Positions 26,769 through 35,796 of a DNA stretch of 64,000 bases are shown here, piece after piece (position 1 is the stretch's first letter; each line of letters begins with the position of its first letter). The notes beneath the pieces were generated by a model. That model ran no database searches. It was not told where the DNA came from and worked only from the letters and a program-made list of their open reading frames with translations. Source of the stretch: Caldilineaceae bacterium (GTDB lineage: Bacteria; Chloroflexota; Anaerolineae; Caldilineales; Caldilineaceae); NCBI GenBank assembly GCA_022821545.1, contig JAJEDJ010000034.1, forward strand, positions 186,001 to 250,000, in the 5' to 3' direction. The position numbers were made by a program, and so were the translations under genes.

Positions 26769-27977
26769 ATGTCTGCGAAAACCGACTTTCCAGGTTTCCT
26801 GCGCCAGGACGGCCGCAAAGGTATCCGCAATACAATTTTGGTCGTCTACCTGGTCGAGTGCGCTCACCATGTCGCCCGCGAGATCGTCTATCCCTACCGC
26901 AAGCAGGGCGTCCACCTGATCGGGTTCAGCGGCTGTTACCCCAACCGGTACGCCTTCGACATGATGGCTCGGCTCTGCACGCATCCCAACACCGGGGCCG
27001 TACTTCTCGTCTCGCTTGGCTGCGAAAGCTTCGACCGCCGCGGCTTGACGCAGCGCGTCAAGGAAAGCGGCCGGCCTGTCGAAACGCTGGTCATCCAGGA
27101 AAGAGGAGGCACGCTCACCACCGTCGATCAAGGCCAGGCCTGGCTGGAGAAGACGCTAACCGAACTCGAAGAGACGACGACGCGGGTCACGATGACGGTG
27201 GACGAACTGGTCGTGGGCGCCATCTGCGGCGGCTCCGACGCCACCAGCGGCATCACCGCCAACCCCGCCATCGGACGCTGCTTCGACCTGCTGGTCGAGA
27301 ACAACGCCAGCGCCATTTTCGAAGAGGGCGGCGAGCTGATCGGCTGCGAACAGATCATGGCCGACCGGGCCGTGACCCCGGCGCTGGGAGAGGAAATCCT
27401 TTCGACCATGGAGAAAACCGCCCGCTACTATACCTCCATGGGCCACGGCAGCTTTGCCGTAGGCAATGCCGACGGCGGGCTGACAACCGTCGAAGAGAAG
27501 TCGATGGGGGCCTATGCCAAGAGCGGATCCTCGCCCATTCGGGGGCTGATCAAGCCCGGCGACGTGCCCCCGGCGGGCGGCCTCTACCTGCTCGATATCG
27601 TCCCCGACGGCGGCGCACGCTTCGGCTTCCCCAATATCAACGACACCGCCGAAATCGCTGAGCTGATCGCTTGCGGCGCCCATCTGACCCTTTTCTCGAC
27701 CGGGCGCGGCTCGGTCGTGGGATCGGCGATCTCTCCTGTGGTCAAAGTCTGCGCCAACCCCGAGACCTACCGCCGCATGGACGGCGACATGGACGTAGAC
27801 GCCGGTCGTATTCTGGAAGGCCGGGCCACCCTTGACGAGGTGGGCAGGGAAATCTTTTCGCAGGTGCTGGCCGTTGCCGCCGGCGCGTCGACCAAGTCCG
27901 AAAGCCTCGGCCACCAGGAATTCGTTCTGACCTACAAGACCTTCGAACCAATCGGTCCGGCCTGCCTGCCCGTATAG
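26769..27977 (+). CDS. UxaA family lyase large subunit (altronate dehydratase or sulfolactate sulfo-lyase type)
   Basis: 402-aa catalytic subunit. It begins with GFLRQDGRKGIRNTILV, the normal start of the UxaA/GarD C-terminal domain, and contains CGGSDATSGITANPAIG, EEGGELIGCEQI, and KSGSSPIRGLIKPGD. Conserved Cys and His residues fit the iron-dependent dehydratase family. Separate small and large subunits are found in (2R)-sulfolactate sulfo-lyase (SuyAB) and some sugar-acid dehydratases. I cannot separate these from sequence alone. GAGGA lies 8 nt before ATG. A membrane gene follows at 28046. Confidence 0.9.
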   Translation: MSAKTDFPGFLRQDGRKGIRNTILVVYLVECAHHVAREIVYPYRKQGVHLIGFSGCYPNRYAFDMMARLCTHPNTGAVLLVSLGCESFDRRGLTQRVKESGRPVETLVIQERGGTLTTVDQGQAWLEKTLTELEETTTRVTMTVDELVVGAICGGSDATSGITANPAIGRCFDLLVENNASAIFEEGGELIGCEQIMADRAVTPALGEEILSTMEKTARYYTSMGHGSFAVGNADGGLTTVEEKSMGAYAKSGSSPIRGLIKPGDVPPAGGLYLLDIVPDGGARFGFPNINDTAEIAELIACGAHLTLFSTGRGSVVGSAISPVVKVCANPETYRRMDGDMDVDAGRILEGRATLDEVGREIFSQVLAVAAGASTKSESLGHQEFVLTYKTFEPIGPACLPV

Positions 27978-28045
27978 CCTCAGTCCTTCTGAAGCAGACT
28001 GATCGACGCGCAGAAGCCCGGAAATCAGGTTCTCAATCACATTCA

Positions 28046-29008
28046 ATGATGACAACGCCCCAGGATGAACTTTCCTCGCCTGCGCAGTTCGCCCCCGACC
28101 GCTCACTGAAAGAGTATCTCGGCCTGGCCGCGCGCGGCTTTGCCATGGGTTGCGCCGACATCGTGCCCGGCGTTTCCGGCGGCACTATGGCCTTCATTCT
28201 CGGAATCTACGAAGAGCTGGTCATGAGCATCCGCGCCGGCGCGCGCCGGCCCTTTTGGCAGGCCCTTTCGCGGCTGAACGTCCCCGGCGCGCTCGCAGCC
28301 GTGAACGCACGCTTCCTCCTCGCCGTCCTGGCCGGCATCGCCGTCGCCGTCCTGACCCTCTCATCATGGCTGGAGTGGGTCCTCAAGAACCATCCCGTCC
28401 TCATTTGGAGCTTCTTCTTTGGCCTGGTTTTCGCCTCCATCGTTACCGTCCGCAAACGAATCCACAACTGGAACGCCCCGCTCTTGGCGGCGCTGGCAGG
28501 GGGCGCAATCGGCGCCTACTTCCTGGTCGGCGCAGTTCCCGTGCAGACACCCGAAGCTTCCTGGTTCCTCTTTCTCAGCGGCATGCTTGCCATCTGCGCC
28601 ATGATCCTGCCCGGAATCTCCGGCTCCTTTATCCTCGTACTCCTGGGCAAATACCAGTTCCTGCTGGCTGCCGTAAACCAGCGCGACATCGTCAGCCTGG
28701 GAATCGTCGCTGCCGGCGCGGTCGTCGGCATCGTCACCTTCGCACAGGTCCTGGCATGGCTGTTCAAGCGCTGCCATGACGTCACGCTCGCCGTCCTCAT
28801 CGGTCTGATGGCCGGCAGCCTGCGCAAAATCTGGCCGTGGAAAGAGACCGTCGCCTCCATCATCGATCGCCACGGAGAAGTTCTACCGACCGTGCAACGA
28901 AACCACCTCCCCTCCGCCTTGACCGGAGAGGTCTTCCTTGCGTTTGGACTTGCTGTCTTGGGATTTGCCGTGGTGATGGCGCTCGACCGTCTGAGCGCAT
29001 CGAAATGA
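28046..29008 (+). CDS. DUF368 polyprenyl-phosphate transporter (PopT family)
   Basis: 320-aa polytopic membrane protein. The family signature near the N-terminus, ARGFAMGCADIVPGVSGGTMAFILGIYEEL, is clear (residues about 31-60), and a second related half, ICAMILPGISGSF, lies at about residue 190. DUF368 proteins were shown to recycle undecaprenyl phosphate across the cytoplasmic membrane (PopT). About eight membrane helices are visible. It probably serves cell-envelope synthesis and is not functionally tied to the lyase genes upstream. Tandem ATGs at 28046/28049. Confidence 0.9.
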   Translation: MMTTPQDELSSPAQFAPDRSLKEYLGLAARGFAMGCADIVPGVSGGTMAFILGIYEELVMSIRAGARRPFWQALSRLNVPGALAAVNARFLLAVLAGIAVAVLTLSSWLEWVLKNHPVLIWSFFFGLVFASIVTVRKRIHNWNAPLLAALAGGAIGAYFLVGAVPVQTPEASWFLFLSGMLAICAMILPGISGSFILVLLGKYQFLLAAVNQRDIVSLGIVAAGAVVGIVTFAQVLAWLFKRCHDVTLAVLIGLMAGSLRKIWPWKETVASIIDRHGEVLPTVQRNHLPSALTGEVFLAFGLAVLGFAVVMALDRLSASK

Positions 29009-29049
29009 GCGAGTTGAATGTACGGACAGTGAACGGGGAAGTAACCGGT

Positions 29050-30411
29050 TCAGGAACCAACCTTTGAAGGCTGCTCCTCCTCCTCCAGCCTCTGCAATAT
29101 CGTCCTTTGCGGCGTCGTCATCCGGGGTTCCCTTACCCAAAACACCATCAGCAGCAGGGCCCCAACCCCCACAGCCAGAGCGGCGCTGAACAGCGCCGTA
29201 TAGCCCAAGGTGCCGGCCAGCCACCCTCCCAGAATCGGCGCGCCGATCAATATCGGCGCCAGCAGCGTGTTTGTCAGCCCGATATACGTCGGCCTGTCCT
29301 CTGGCGCGCTGAACTCCAATATTATCGGCAGTGAAGAGGTGTGGTCTGCAGCCAGGAACGTTCCCAGAAAAACGAAAGTGACCACCAGCCCAACTGGCGC
29401 GGCGCCAATGGCGAAAGGCGAGAATTCGGAGCCGGCCGTCGGCCCGAAGGCGGCCCCGCGACCAATAACCAGCGCGCTGAGCGCCGCAAGCGCGCCAAAG
29501 AATGCCGCCCCGGCCAGCACCGACTTATGACCTACCCGGTCGGCCAGCAGTCCGCACAGCGGATTGAGTATCGCCTGTGTCCCGACTAGCACTGCCGTCA
29601 GCAGGCCGACGCCGCGACCGTCAAGAGAAAACGTCTCCGTGCCGTAGACGGCGAAGAAACCTGCGCTCATCCCTCCCAGGTTTACCAGGGACTTGCTGAT
29701 CAGGTATCGGCGGTAGTTTTTGTCGCCTTTCAGGACCGTTGATACGCGTCCCAGGTAACGGAACAGGGGTACTGCCCTCTTCGTCACCTCGCTGACAGGT
29801 TCACGCGTTAGTGCCAGTCCCATCCAGGAGATAACCACAAATCCGAAGGCTATAAAGAAGAGAAGGGCGTAGTTGCCCGGAAACGCGCGACTGACCAGTA
29901 TCCGCCCGACGAAATAGGCGCCGATTACGCCCATCAGCTGTCCCAGCCCGTGGCCCAGGCCTAGCCAAATGCCGCGTCGCCGCACAGGAATGACCTTCGC
30001 GATCATATCCAGCCATGGCGGCGTCCCCAGGCCGGCGCCCGACGAAGCCAGGCCAATGCCCGCCAGGACTGCCACAAGGGCGGCGGTGGGTCTTTCGACT
30101 GCAAACAGGAGAACGATCAGACCGATCAGAAGATAGGGCAGCCGCTCCAGGAAGAAGCCGATGACCATTACGAACGGCTTCTTGTAGGGCATGCTCTCGG
30201 CCCAGTTGGCTGTCAGAAGTTGGGGAAGGTAAAGCCCAAGAGACCACATGGCCGGGACGAGACCGATCACGAGTTTGGAATCGGTCAGCTGGCTCACCAG
30301 CACCGGGATCACAGTCTCCCTGGAAATGAAACTTATGCCCAGCGTGATGAAAGTTATGTCCCACAGACTGACGGAGAAGTTCCAGGTTGTATCGTCGTTA
30401 CCGCGCCCCAT
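29050..30411 (-). CDS. MFS transporter linked to the PhyH cluster
   Basis: 453-aa major facilitator with 12 predicted helices. After a short polar start come FITLGISFISRETVIPVLVSQL and LVIGLVPAMWSLGLYLPQLL; the second half starts after a charged central loop (EPVSEVTKRAVPLFRYLGR). The ATG overlaps the end of the upstream PhyH gene by 14 bp, so the two are translationally coupled. This implies that it moves the substrate or product of the three oxygenases. Direction (uptake or export) is not clear from sequence. Confidence 0.87.
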   Translation of the reverse strand: MGRGNDDTTWNFSVSLWDITFITLGISFISRETVIPVLVSQLTDSKLVIGLVPAMWSLGLYLPQLLTANWAESMPYKKPFVMVIGFFLERLPYLLIGLIVLLFAVERPTAALVAVLAGIGLASSGAGLGTPPWLDMIAKVIPVRRRGIWLGLGHGLGQLMGVIGAYFVGRILVSRAFPGNYALLFFIAFGFVVISWMGLALTREPVSEVTKRAVPLFRYLGRVSTVLKGDKNYRRYLISKSLVNLGGMSAGFFAVYGTETFSLDGRGVGLLTAVLVGTQAILNPLCGLLADRVGHKSVLAGAAFFGALAALSALVIGRGAAFGPTAGSEFSPFAIGAAPVGLVVTFVFLGTFLAADHTSSLPIILEFSAPEDRPTYIGLTNTLLAPILIGAPILGGWLAGTLGYTALFSAALAVGVGALLLMVFWVREPRMTTPQRTILQRLEEEEQPSKVGS

Positions 30412-31324
30412 CGATGCCGGCCCCGCCTGGAGTTGAGTATGGCCGGAAACCGCGCGCCATCAGCCCCGGAGGCTCGTCCTCGCGGCGGGCCAGTTGCGCC
30501 CGACTTTCGGCTTCGGCGCGGTTGGAGGTGGTCGTCGCCCGGATGATCGCGAAATCATCGGGACGCCGGTAGCGATTGATAAAGACCGGACGGGGACTGT
30601 CCGAGTTGTTTTGCTTGGAACCGTGTACTGTTCTGACGTGGAAGAAGATCGAATCACCTGCCTGCCCTGTCACCGGCAGGGCCGCCTCCCAGGGCCACTC
30701 GTCCTCGTCAAGTCCCAGGTGAGAGAACGTGTCGACGTGTTGGAGCTGTCCCTGCTTATGTGTACCCGGTACGACGTGCAGCGCGCCGTTCACAAGGTCC
30801 GTGTCCACAACGTATGTAAGGATCCCGACCGGGCCTTCAAACCGGTGCTCAAAGTAGGCAGAATCCTGGTGCAGATGCTTGGGGTGGCCTCCCACCGGCT
30901 CCTTGACCAGTGACTGCCCCTGGCCGAACAGTTCGATATTGGGCCCCAATATAGCCTCGAGAATGTCCAGAGCCGTCGGGTCCAGCGCGGCGCGCAAAAA
31001 GGCGGCGCTTGTGGAGTAGTTGATCCCGACCGTCATAATCTGCTTGTCCCTGCTGTACCCGTCTGGCGCAGGGATGAACAGTGAGCCGTTTGGCGAAACC
31101 CAGCCCTCCGCCTTTCTTTCCGCCCTGTCGAGCATCTCTATCGACTGGCGGACGGTGGCGCCGATGTCGGCCGCCATCTCCTCGATGTAAGGCTTCATCA
31201 GACCGCGCACGACCAGGCAGCCCTGTTCCCGGTAGACGGCCGCGGCCTCGGCGACGTCCAGCTCTTCAACCGACACGGAAATCGCGTCGGCTGTTATTTC
31301 CGGTTCCTTAACGTACGAGGACAT
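30398..31324 (-). CDS. PhyH family oxygenase 3
   Basis: 308-aa Fe(II)/2-oxoglutarate oxygenase. The strand REQGCLVVRGLMKPYIEEM starts the fold; H-x-D is in KHLHQDSAYFEH, the distal His in VRTVHGSKQNNS, and Arg in SPRPVFINRYR. ATG 31324 has AGAGGA 7 nt before it. It is the third oxygenase gene in the minus-strand run, 11 bp after the HEAT fusion, and overlaps the MFS gene. The substrate is unknown; the family includes enzymes for acyl-CoA, amino acid, phosphonate and natural-product hydroxylation. Confidence 0.9.
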   Translation of the reverse strand: MSSYVKEPEITADAISVSVEELDVAEAAAVYREQGCLVVRGLMKPYIEEMAADIGATVRQSIEMLDRAERKAEGWVSPNGSLFIPAPDGYSRDKQIMTVGINYSTSAAFLRAALDPTALDILEAILGPNIELFGQGQSLVKEPVGGHPKHLHQDSAYFEHRFEGPVGILTYVVDTDLVNGALHVVPGTHKQGQLQHVDTFSHLGLDEDEWPWEAALPVTGQAGDSIFFHVRTVHGSKQNNSDSPRPVFINRYRRPDDFAIIRATTTSNRAEAESRAQLARREDEPPGLMARGFRPYSTPGGAGIDGAR

Positions 31325-31335
31325 TGGCGTTTCCT

Positions 31336-32757
31336 CTAAAAAAGATTGTCAGGCGTCGTTGTCGGACACCAGCGATGCGCGCTCAGGTAGTCCAGCGCAA
31401 TACTGAGTGCCTCATTTGTGCCGACCCGGCGCAGAGCGTCAACGGAATTCGCCCGCACATAGCGGTTTTCGTCCCGCAACGCTGCCTGCATCGCCGGCGT
31501 CGCCGGTTCCGCCTTGGCGCCCATCCGCTGCAGCGATAGTGCAGCCGTAAAGCGCGCCTGATCGTCGTCGTCATTTAGCCCTTCTTCCAGCGCAGGCAGA
31601 ACGACCTCGACCGGTGTCTTGATCAAGCCCAGTGCCTCAACCGCACTGCGCCGGACCACGACTGCCGGGTCCTTTACTGCCTTGGCCACCGCGCTGGCGC
31701 TCTCCTCGTCCGCCAGCCCCAACTCGCCCAGGGCAAAGGCCCCATGCATGCGCGCTGCTTCGCTCCCGTGCCCCATTGCCTCCAACAGGACCTCCCGTGC
31801 CCCGCGCCCGATCGCGCACAGTCCGTACCCTGCGTTGCGGGAGGCTGTGGCGTTGCCGCTGGTGAGCGCCTCCGCAAGTGGCGGTACCGCCTCATCGGAG
31901 TATGCGGCCAGCCTGTAGGCGGCGTCTACCCCCTCTGGCTCATACTTTGAGGCAAGCTTACCGGCCAGTTCCGATACCGTCGTCTCCGCGGTCCTGCGCC
32001 CGTTCGACTGCGTCGCCTTGCCGGTGGCTCCGTTCCCCTCTGCCCCGCTTTCGCCGCGATGCCAGCGCCACTGGCTTTCCCATATCTCGTTGTGGTCAAC
32101 CGGTGCGTCCTCGACCGGCGTCCAGTCCGCCTGCTGGTTGTTCCAGGTTGGGCCGCTCGGTGCATCCATGCGCACAAACTGGAACTTCATCATCGCCCGC
32201 GTCTTCTGCGAAAGATTGGCGCCGCCTCTGTGCCACAGATCATAGTGAATCAGGGCAAATGTGCCTTCCGGCCCTTCAAGGTAGACCGGTGTCTCCGTAT
32301 CGTCCCCTGCCCGCTTGGTATAGTATTGCGACCCGGAAAGCAGACCCGACGGCCCCATCTCCTCGTCCACCGCTTGGGGATAATAGAAGATCATCGCCCA
32401 CCAGTTGTGGTGGTTGCGTACCTTCTGATGGCCCCAGTAGCTGTCCTTGTGCCATGTCTGGACTTTGCGCCCGGGATAGGTGAAATGGCAGTGGCGGTGC
32501 GGGTGAACTATATAGTCATGCCCAACTACGCTTGCCAGTGCCCCCCGTACCACCGGGTTCTGAATGATGTCGCCGACCTCGCTGAAACGCGGCAATAGAT
32601 TGTTGCCGGGATTGCCTTCCTTGTCCATCACTTCGTTCAGCTTGGCGTTCAACCCTTCGTGGAACTCTTGCGGAAAGTCGGTCTGCAGGACCAGGTATCC
32701 GCGGGAAATAAACTGCCGCATCTGATCGTCTGTCAGAAGATGGTTCGAAATGCTCAT
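31336..32757 (-). CDS. PhyH oxygenase fused to C-terminal HEAT-like repeats
   Basis: 473 aa. Residues 1 to about 250 are a PhyH oxygenase: SRGYLVLQTDFPQ, H-x-D in TWHKDSYWGHQ, distal His in DLWHRGGANLS and Arg in KTRAMMKFQF. After a Ser/Thr/Gly-rich linker (about 250-280) there are four to five alpha-helical HEAT/PBS-lyase-like repeats: AVPPLAEALTSGNATASRNA, ALGELGLADEE, VVRRSAVEALGLI, ARFTAALSLQRMG and VRANSVDALRRVG. This combination is unusual. ATG 32757 has AAGGGA upstream; the frame's 19-residue upstream extension is probably not translated. It is the middle gene of the three-oxygenase run. Confidence 0.87.
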   Translation of the reverse strand: MSISNHLLTDDQMRQFISRGYLVLQTDFPQEFHEGLNAKLNEVMDKEGNPGNNLLPRFSEVGDIIQNPVVRGALASVVGHDYIVHPHRHCHFTYPGRKVQTWHKDSYWGHQKVRNHHNWWAMIFYYPQAVDEEMGPSGLLSGSQYYTKRAGDDTETPVYLEGPEGTFALIHYDLWHRGGANLSQKTRAMMKFQFVRMDAPSGPTWNNQQADWTPVEDAPVDHNEIWESQWRWHRGESGAEGNGATGKATQSNGRRTAETTVSELAGKLASKYEPEGVDAAYRLAAYSDEAVPPLAEALTSGNATASRNAGYGLCAIGRGAREVLLEAMGHGSEAARMHGAFALGELGLADEESASAVAKAVKDPAVVVRRSAVEALGLIKTPVEVVLPALEEGLNDDDDQARFTAALSLQRMGAKAEPATPAMQAALRDENRYVRANSVDALRRVGTNEALSIALDYLSAHRWCPTTTPDNLF

Positions 32758-32882
32758 TTCACTTCCCTTCTTCGTAGGTTGCCTGGATGCAAAACTCCCG
32801 ATTCTATCCCGCAACGAAGCGCTTTCGAGACCCGCCGTATGCCCCTGCCTAATGCCACACCCTTACGCCACTGCAGGGCAGG

Positions 32883-33644
32883 TCAACTCTGCGCAGGCGG
32901 CCCGCACGGCCTGCCGTCCTGCAAAATGGGGATCGCCTGGCCCCAAAGCCCTGTTCCCTCGCGATTCATTATCGGTTCAGCCGAATACTGCGCCAGGTAA
33001 CAGCGACGAACTCCCGATGTCCTGTTCGGACCGCTGCGATGAAACGTCCGGCTGCTGAAAACAACGATACTGCCCGCGGGAACAAGAGCCGGGACACCGG
33101 GGTTCTCCCCCTGGTAACCGATCTTGTCATTGCTCCCGGCTTCGATTTCGTGGTTGTAGAGGTCATCCGGTGTCATCCCGATCGCAGAGTAGGGCAGGAC
33201 TGAGACCGTTCCATTCTCTATCGACATATCGTCCAGCGCGCACCAACACGAAAGGTAGGGCCTGTGGTAGTGCCCCACGTAGCCCGAGTCCTGGTGCCAG
33301 CCGAACTTCGTGCCCACTTCGGCAAACTTCACGACATACTGCTCGTGAAACAAGAAGGCATTGTCGCCTAGCGTCGCCCGGCAAACGTCCGCCATCAGGT
33401 CGCCGAAAAGAAAATCGGTGATCGTCGGACTCTCCAACCCCCGCCGGCTGATAAAGTATCGCTTCTTGTAGTGATTGATACCCTGGACCGTTACTCCCTT
33501 GGCCTCCATCTCAGCGTCGTAACGCTCTATGTAACGCTGGCACTCCTCCCGCAATCCCTCAACCTGACCCGCAGGGATGGCGTCCTCCAGAAAAAAGTAA
33601 CCTTCGTTGCGGTACTGCGTTCGCTGTTCTTCAGATATATGCAT
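32883..33644 (-). CDS. PhyH family oxygenase 5 (first of the cluster)
   Basis: 253-aa oxygenase with RNEGYFFLEDAIP, H-x-D in FGWHQDSGYVGH, distal His in SRTFHRSGPNRT and Arg in GVRRCYLAQYS. Both HQD and SGPN are typical of PhyH members acting on small molecules. The ATG at 33644 opens the minus-strand run; 125 bp separate it from the HEAT fusion. The Tyr/Arg-rich KKRYFISRRG segment may belong to the substrate pocket. Confidence 0.9.
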   Translation of the reverse strand: MHISEEQRTQYRNEGYFFLEDAIPAGQVEGLREECQRYIERYDAEMEAKGVTVQGINHYKKRYFISRRGLESPTITDFLFGDLMADVCRATLGDNAFLFHEQYVVKFAEVGTKFGWHQDSGYVGHYHRPYLSCWCALDDMSIENGTVSVLPYSAIGMTPDDLYNHEIEAGSNDKIGYQGENPGVPALVPAGSIVVFSSRTFHRSGPNRTSGVRRCYLAQYSAEPIMNREGTGLWGQAIPILQDGRPCGPPAQS

Positions 33645-33786
33645 GAAAGACCTCGGTTTTCCTCCAGGATTTGCGCCGCAGGGAACGCCTGCTCGACTTC
33701 AATTCTTATACATCAGCCCCGACCTAAAGTCAAACGGATTCCCGTTCTACCCCCTTTGACAGCCCCCTTCTTTACGCCTCTGCCGT

Positions 33787-33815
33787 TTGCATTTCCCGCG
33801 ACCTCAAGCTATACT
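33787..33815 (+). promoter_or_regulatory. Candidate sigma-70-type promoter for the ABC exporter
   Basis: TTGCAT (33787-33792), a 17-bp spacer, and TATACT (33810-33815), about 76 bp before the exporter ATG. The -10 is good and the -35 only partial. Confidence 0.35.
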
Positions 33816-33890
33816 TTCGAAACCGCTTTAGTACGCTGGAGTGACCTCTGTCGCCCCCAGCCTTCATTAGACTCCTCAACACCTTTGCCT

Positions 33891-35744
33891 ATGAGTGGAT
33901 TAGCCCGGGTTGTTCGCTACCTGCGCCCCTATCTCTGGATGACCGTTCTGGGCATCGTCACGACGATTCTGCCCGTCCTTATGGAGCTCGTGACGCCGCG
34001 CATGGTCCAGTTCATCATCGATCAGGGCATTCGCGCCGGTGACATGGGGGCCGTCTGGCAGGGCAGCGGCATCATGATGCTGGCCGCAATTCTCGGCGCC
34101 GCCACGACCATCGGCCAGGGCATCGCACGCGCCCAGATCTCCCAGGGGATCGCCTTCGACCTGCGCAACGACCTCTTCCGCCACATCCAGCTCTTCTCCT
34201 TCGCCAACCTGGACCGCATGCAGACGGGCCAGCTCATGACCCGTGTCTCCAGCGACGTCGACGTTGCCCGCATGTTCCTCAGTGCCGGTATGGCGTTGCT
34301 GTTGCGAACGCTTCTGATGGTCATCGGCAGCCTGGCAATGATGCTAATCATCGACTGGCGGCTCGGTCTGATTATGGTCGCGATGCTCATCATCTCGGGG
34401 TCCGTAATCTTCTGGTTCCTGCGCATCGTGGGTCCTCTGTTCTCGATCGTACAGCAGAAGCTGGGCAAGCTGAACACCCTGGTTCAGGAGAATCTCGCCG
34501 GTGTGCATGTTGTCAAGGCCTTCGTCAGGGAGCAGTACGAGATCGAAAACTTTGACCGCGACAACGTCGACTACATGGAGCAGAACATCAGGGTGGGATG
34601 GTATCTCGCCTTGGTGATGCCCGTGCTGCTGGTCCTGACGAATCTGGGTGCGACTATCGCGATTTGGCGCGGTGGCGTCGATGTCATCGGGGGACGTCTC
34701 ACCATCGGAGAACTGGTCGCCTTCAGCAACTACATGCTGATCGGAATGTCGCCATTGCTGCTCTTGAGCAACATTCTGTCCATGATCTCCCGCGCCGAAG
34801 CCTCGTCCAAACGCGTCGTTGAAGTCCTGGACACGGAGCCCGCCATCCAGTCGCCCTCTTCGCCTGCTCTCATTGAAGAACCTGCCGGAGATATCAGCTT
34901 CGAAAACGTCTCCTTTCACTATTCCGGTTCACGCATCAAAAGGGGCTTGGACGCCGCTGCCGGCGGTAATGGCCGGTCGCAGACCGGCGTTCCTGACGCA
35001 GACCCTGCGAACGGACGGCGGCTGACTCGCACGGCCAACGGCAACGTCCGGCCCGTCGGCGAAGAAGTGCTGGATGGAATCTCTCTGCACGCTGCTTCAG
35101 GACAGAAAATCGCCCTCATGGGCGCGACTGGGTCCGGCAAGAGCACCCTGGTCAATCTCATCCCTCGCTTCTATGACGCCGAAGGAGGCGTTGTCAAGGT
35201 CGATGGCGTGGATGTACGCAATTGGGAGCCGGTCCGGCTGCGCAAGGAAATTGGCGTGGTCCTGCAACAGACGACTCTCTTCGCAGGAACCGTTCGCGAA
35301 AACATTGCCTACGGCCGGCCCGATGCGACGATTGAAGAAGTCGTCAGCGCGGCGCAAGCCGCCCAGGCCCACGACTTCATCATGCAAATGCCGGAACAGT
35401 ACGAGAGCCTGGTCGAGGCCCGCGGCGCCAATCTCTCCGGCGGACAAAAGCAGCGCATCGCCATCGCCCGCGCCCTGCTGACGAAACCGTCCGTCCTGAT
35501 TCTCGACGACTCCACCAGCGCAGTCGACCTCGATACTGAGTTGAGACTGCAAGAGGCGCTCGCGGAGAAGCTGGAGGGCACGACAACTTTCATCGTCGCC
35601 CAGAGAATTAGCAGCGTCGTCGACGCCGATCTTATCCTCGTCCTCGACGACGGCAAGATCGCCGCCCGGGGTACACACGAAGAGCTTTTGGCCGGCAGCG
35701 AAATCTACCGCGAGATCTACTACTCACAGTTTGAAGAGGCCTGA
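33891..35744 (+). CDS. ABC exporter half, degenerate ATP site (heterodimer subunit 1)
   Basis: 617-aa half-transporter: six helices (residues about 15-310) and a nucleotide-binding domain. Walker A is GATGSGKST (about 409), the signature LSGGQKQR (about 514) is canonical, but the residue after the Walker B Asp is Asp (ILDDSTS, about 538) where catalytic Glu is expected, and the switch His is Gln (VAQRIS, about 570). These changes are known from the degenerate site of heterodimeric exporters such as TM287/288. A 45-residue low-complexity insertion lies between the A-loop strand (FHYSG) and Walker A. I use the ATG at 33891; the long upstream frame is not coding. The partner gene follows at 35797. 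Confidence 0.92.
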   Translation: MSGLARVVRYLRPYLWMTVLGIVTTILPVLMELVTPRMVQFIIDQGIRAGDMGAVWQGSGIMMLAAILGAATTIGQGIARAQISQGIAFDLRNDLFRHIQLFSFANLDRMQTGQLMTRVSSDVDVARMFLSAGMALLLRTLLMVIGSLAMMLIIDWRLGLIMVAMLIISGSVIFWFLRIVGPLFSIVQQKLGKLNTLVQENLAGVHVVKAFVREQYEIENFDRDNVDYMEQNIRVGWYLALVMPVLLVLTNLGATIAIWRGGVDVIGGRLTIGELVAFSNYMLIGMSPLLLLSNILSMISRAEASSKRVVEVLDTEPAIQSPSSPALIEEPAGDISFENVSFHYSGSRIKRGLDAAAGGNGRSQTGVPDADPANGRRLTRTANGNVRPVGEEVLDGISLHAASGQKIALMGATGSGKSTLVNLIPRFYDAEGGVVKVDGVDVRNWEPVRLRKEIGVVLQQTTLFAGTVRENIAYGRPDATIEEVVSAAQAAQAHDFIMQMPEQYESLVEARGANLSGGQKQRIAIARALLTKPSVLILDDSTSAVDLDTELRLQEALAEKLEGTTTFIVAQRISSVVDADLILVLDDGKIAARGTHEELLAGSEIYREIYYSQFEEA

Positions 35745-35796
35745 GCCCGGCGAAAGCTGACCGCCCGCCCAGCCGAATTACGCTACTCGGATTCCC

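Noticed and set aside
27156..28106. A 316-codon minus-strand frame over the UxaA-type gene
   Set aside because: Low-complexity Gly/Ala/Asp composition expected of an antisense frame; it also runs over two real genes.
29047..29058. GGTTC-AG-GAACC hairpin at the 3' end of the MFS gene
   Set aside because: Stem of 5 bp with a 2-nt loop is too small to support a terminator call.
33471..33890. A 140-residue extension of ABC exporter subunit 1
   Set aside because: It is antisense to the PhyH gene and the divergent promoter region, with no domain; the ATG at 33891 begins a normal transporter.
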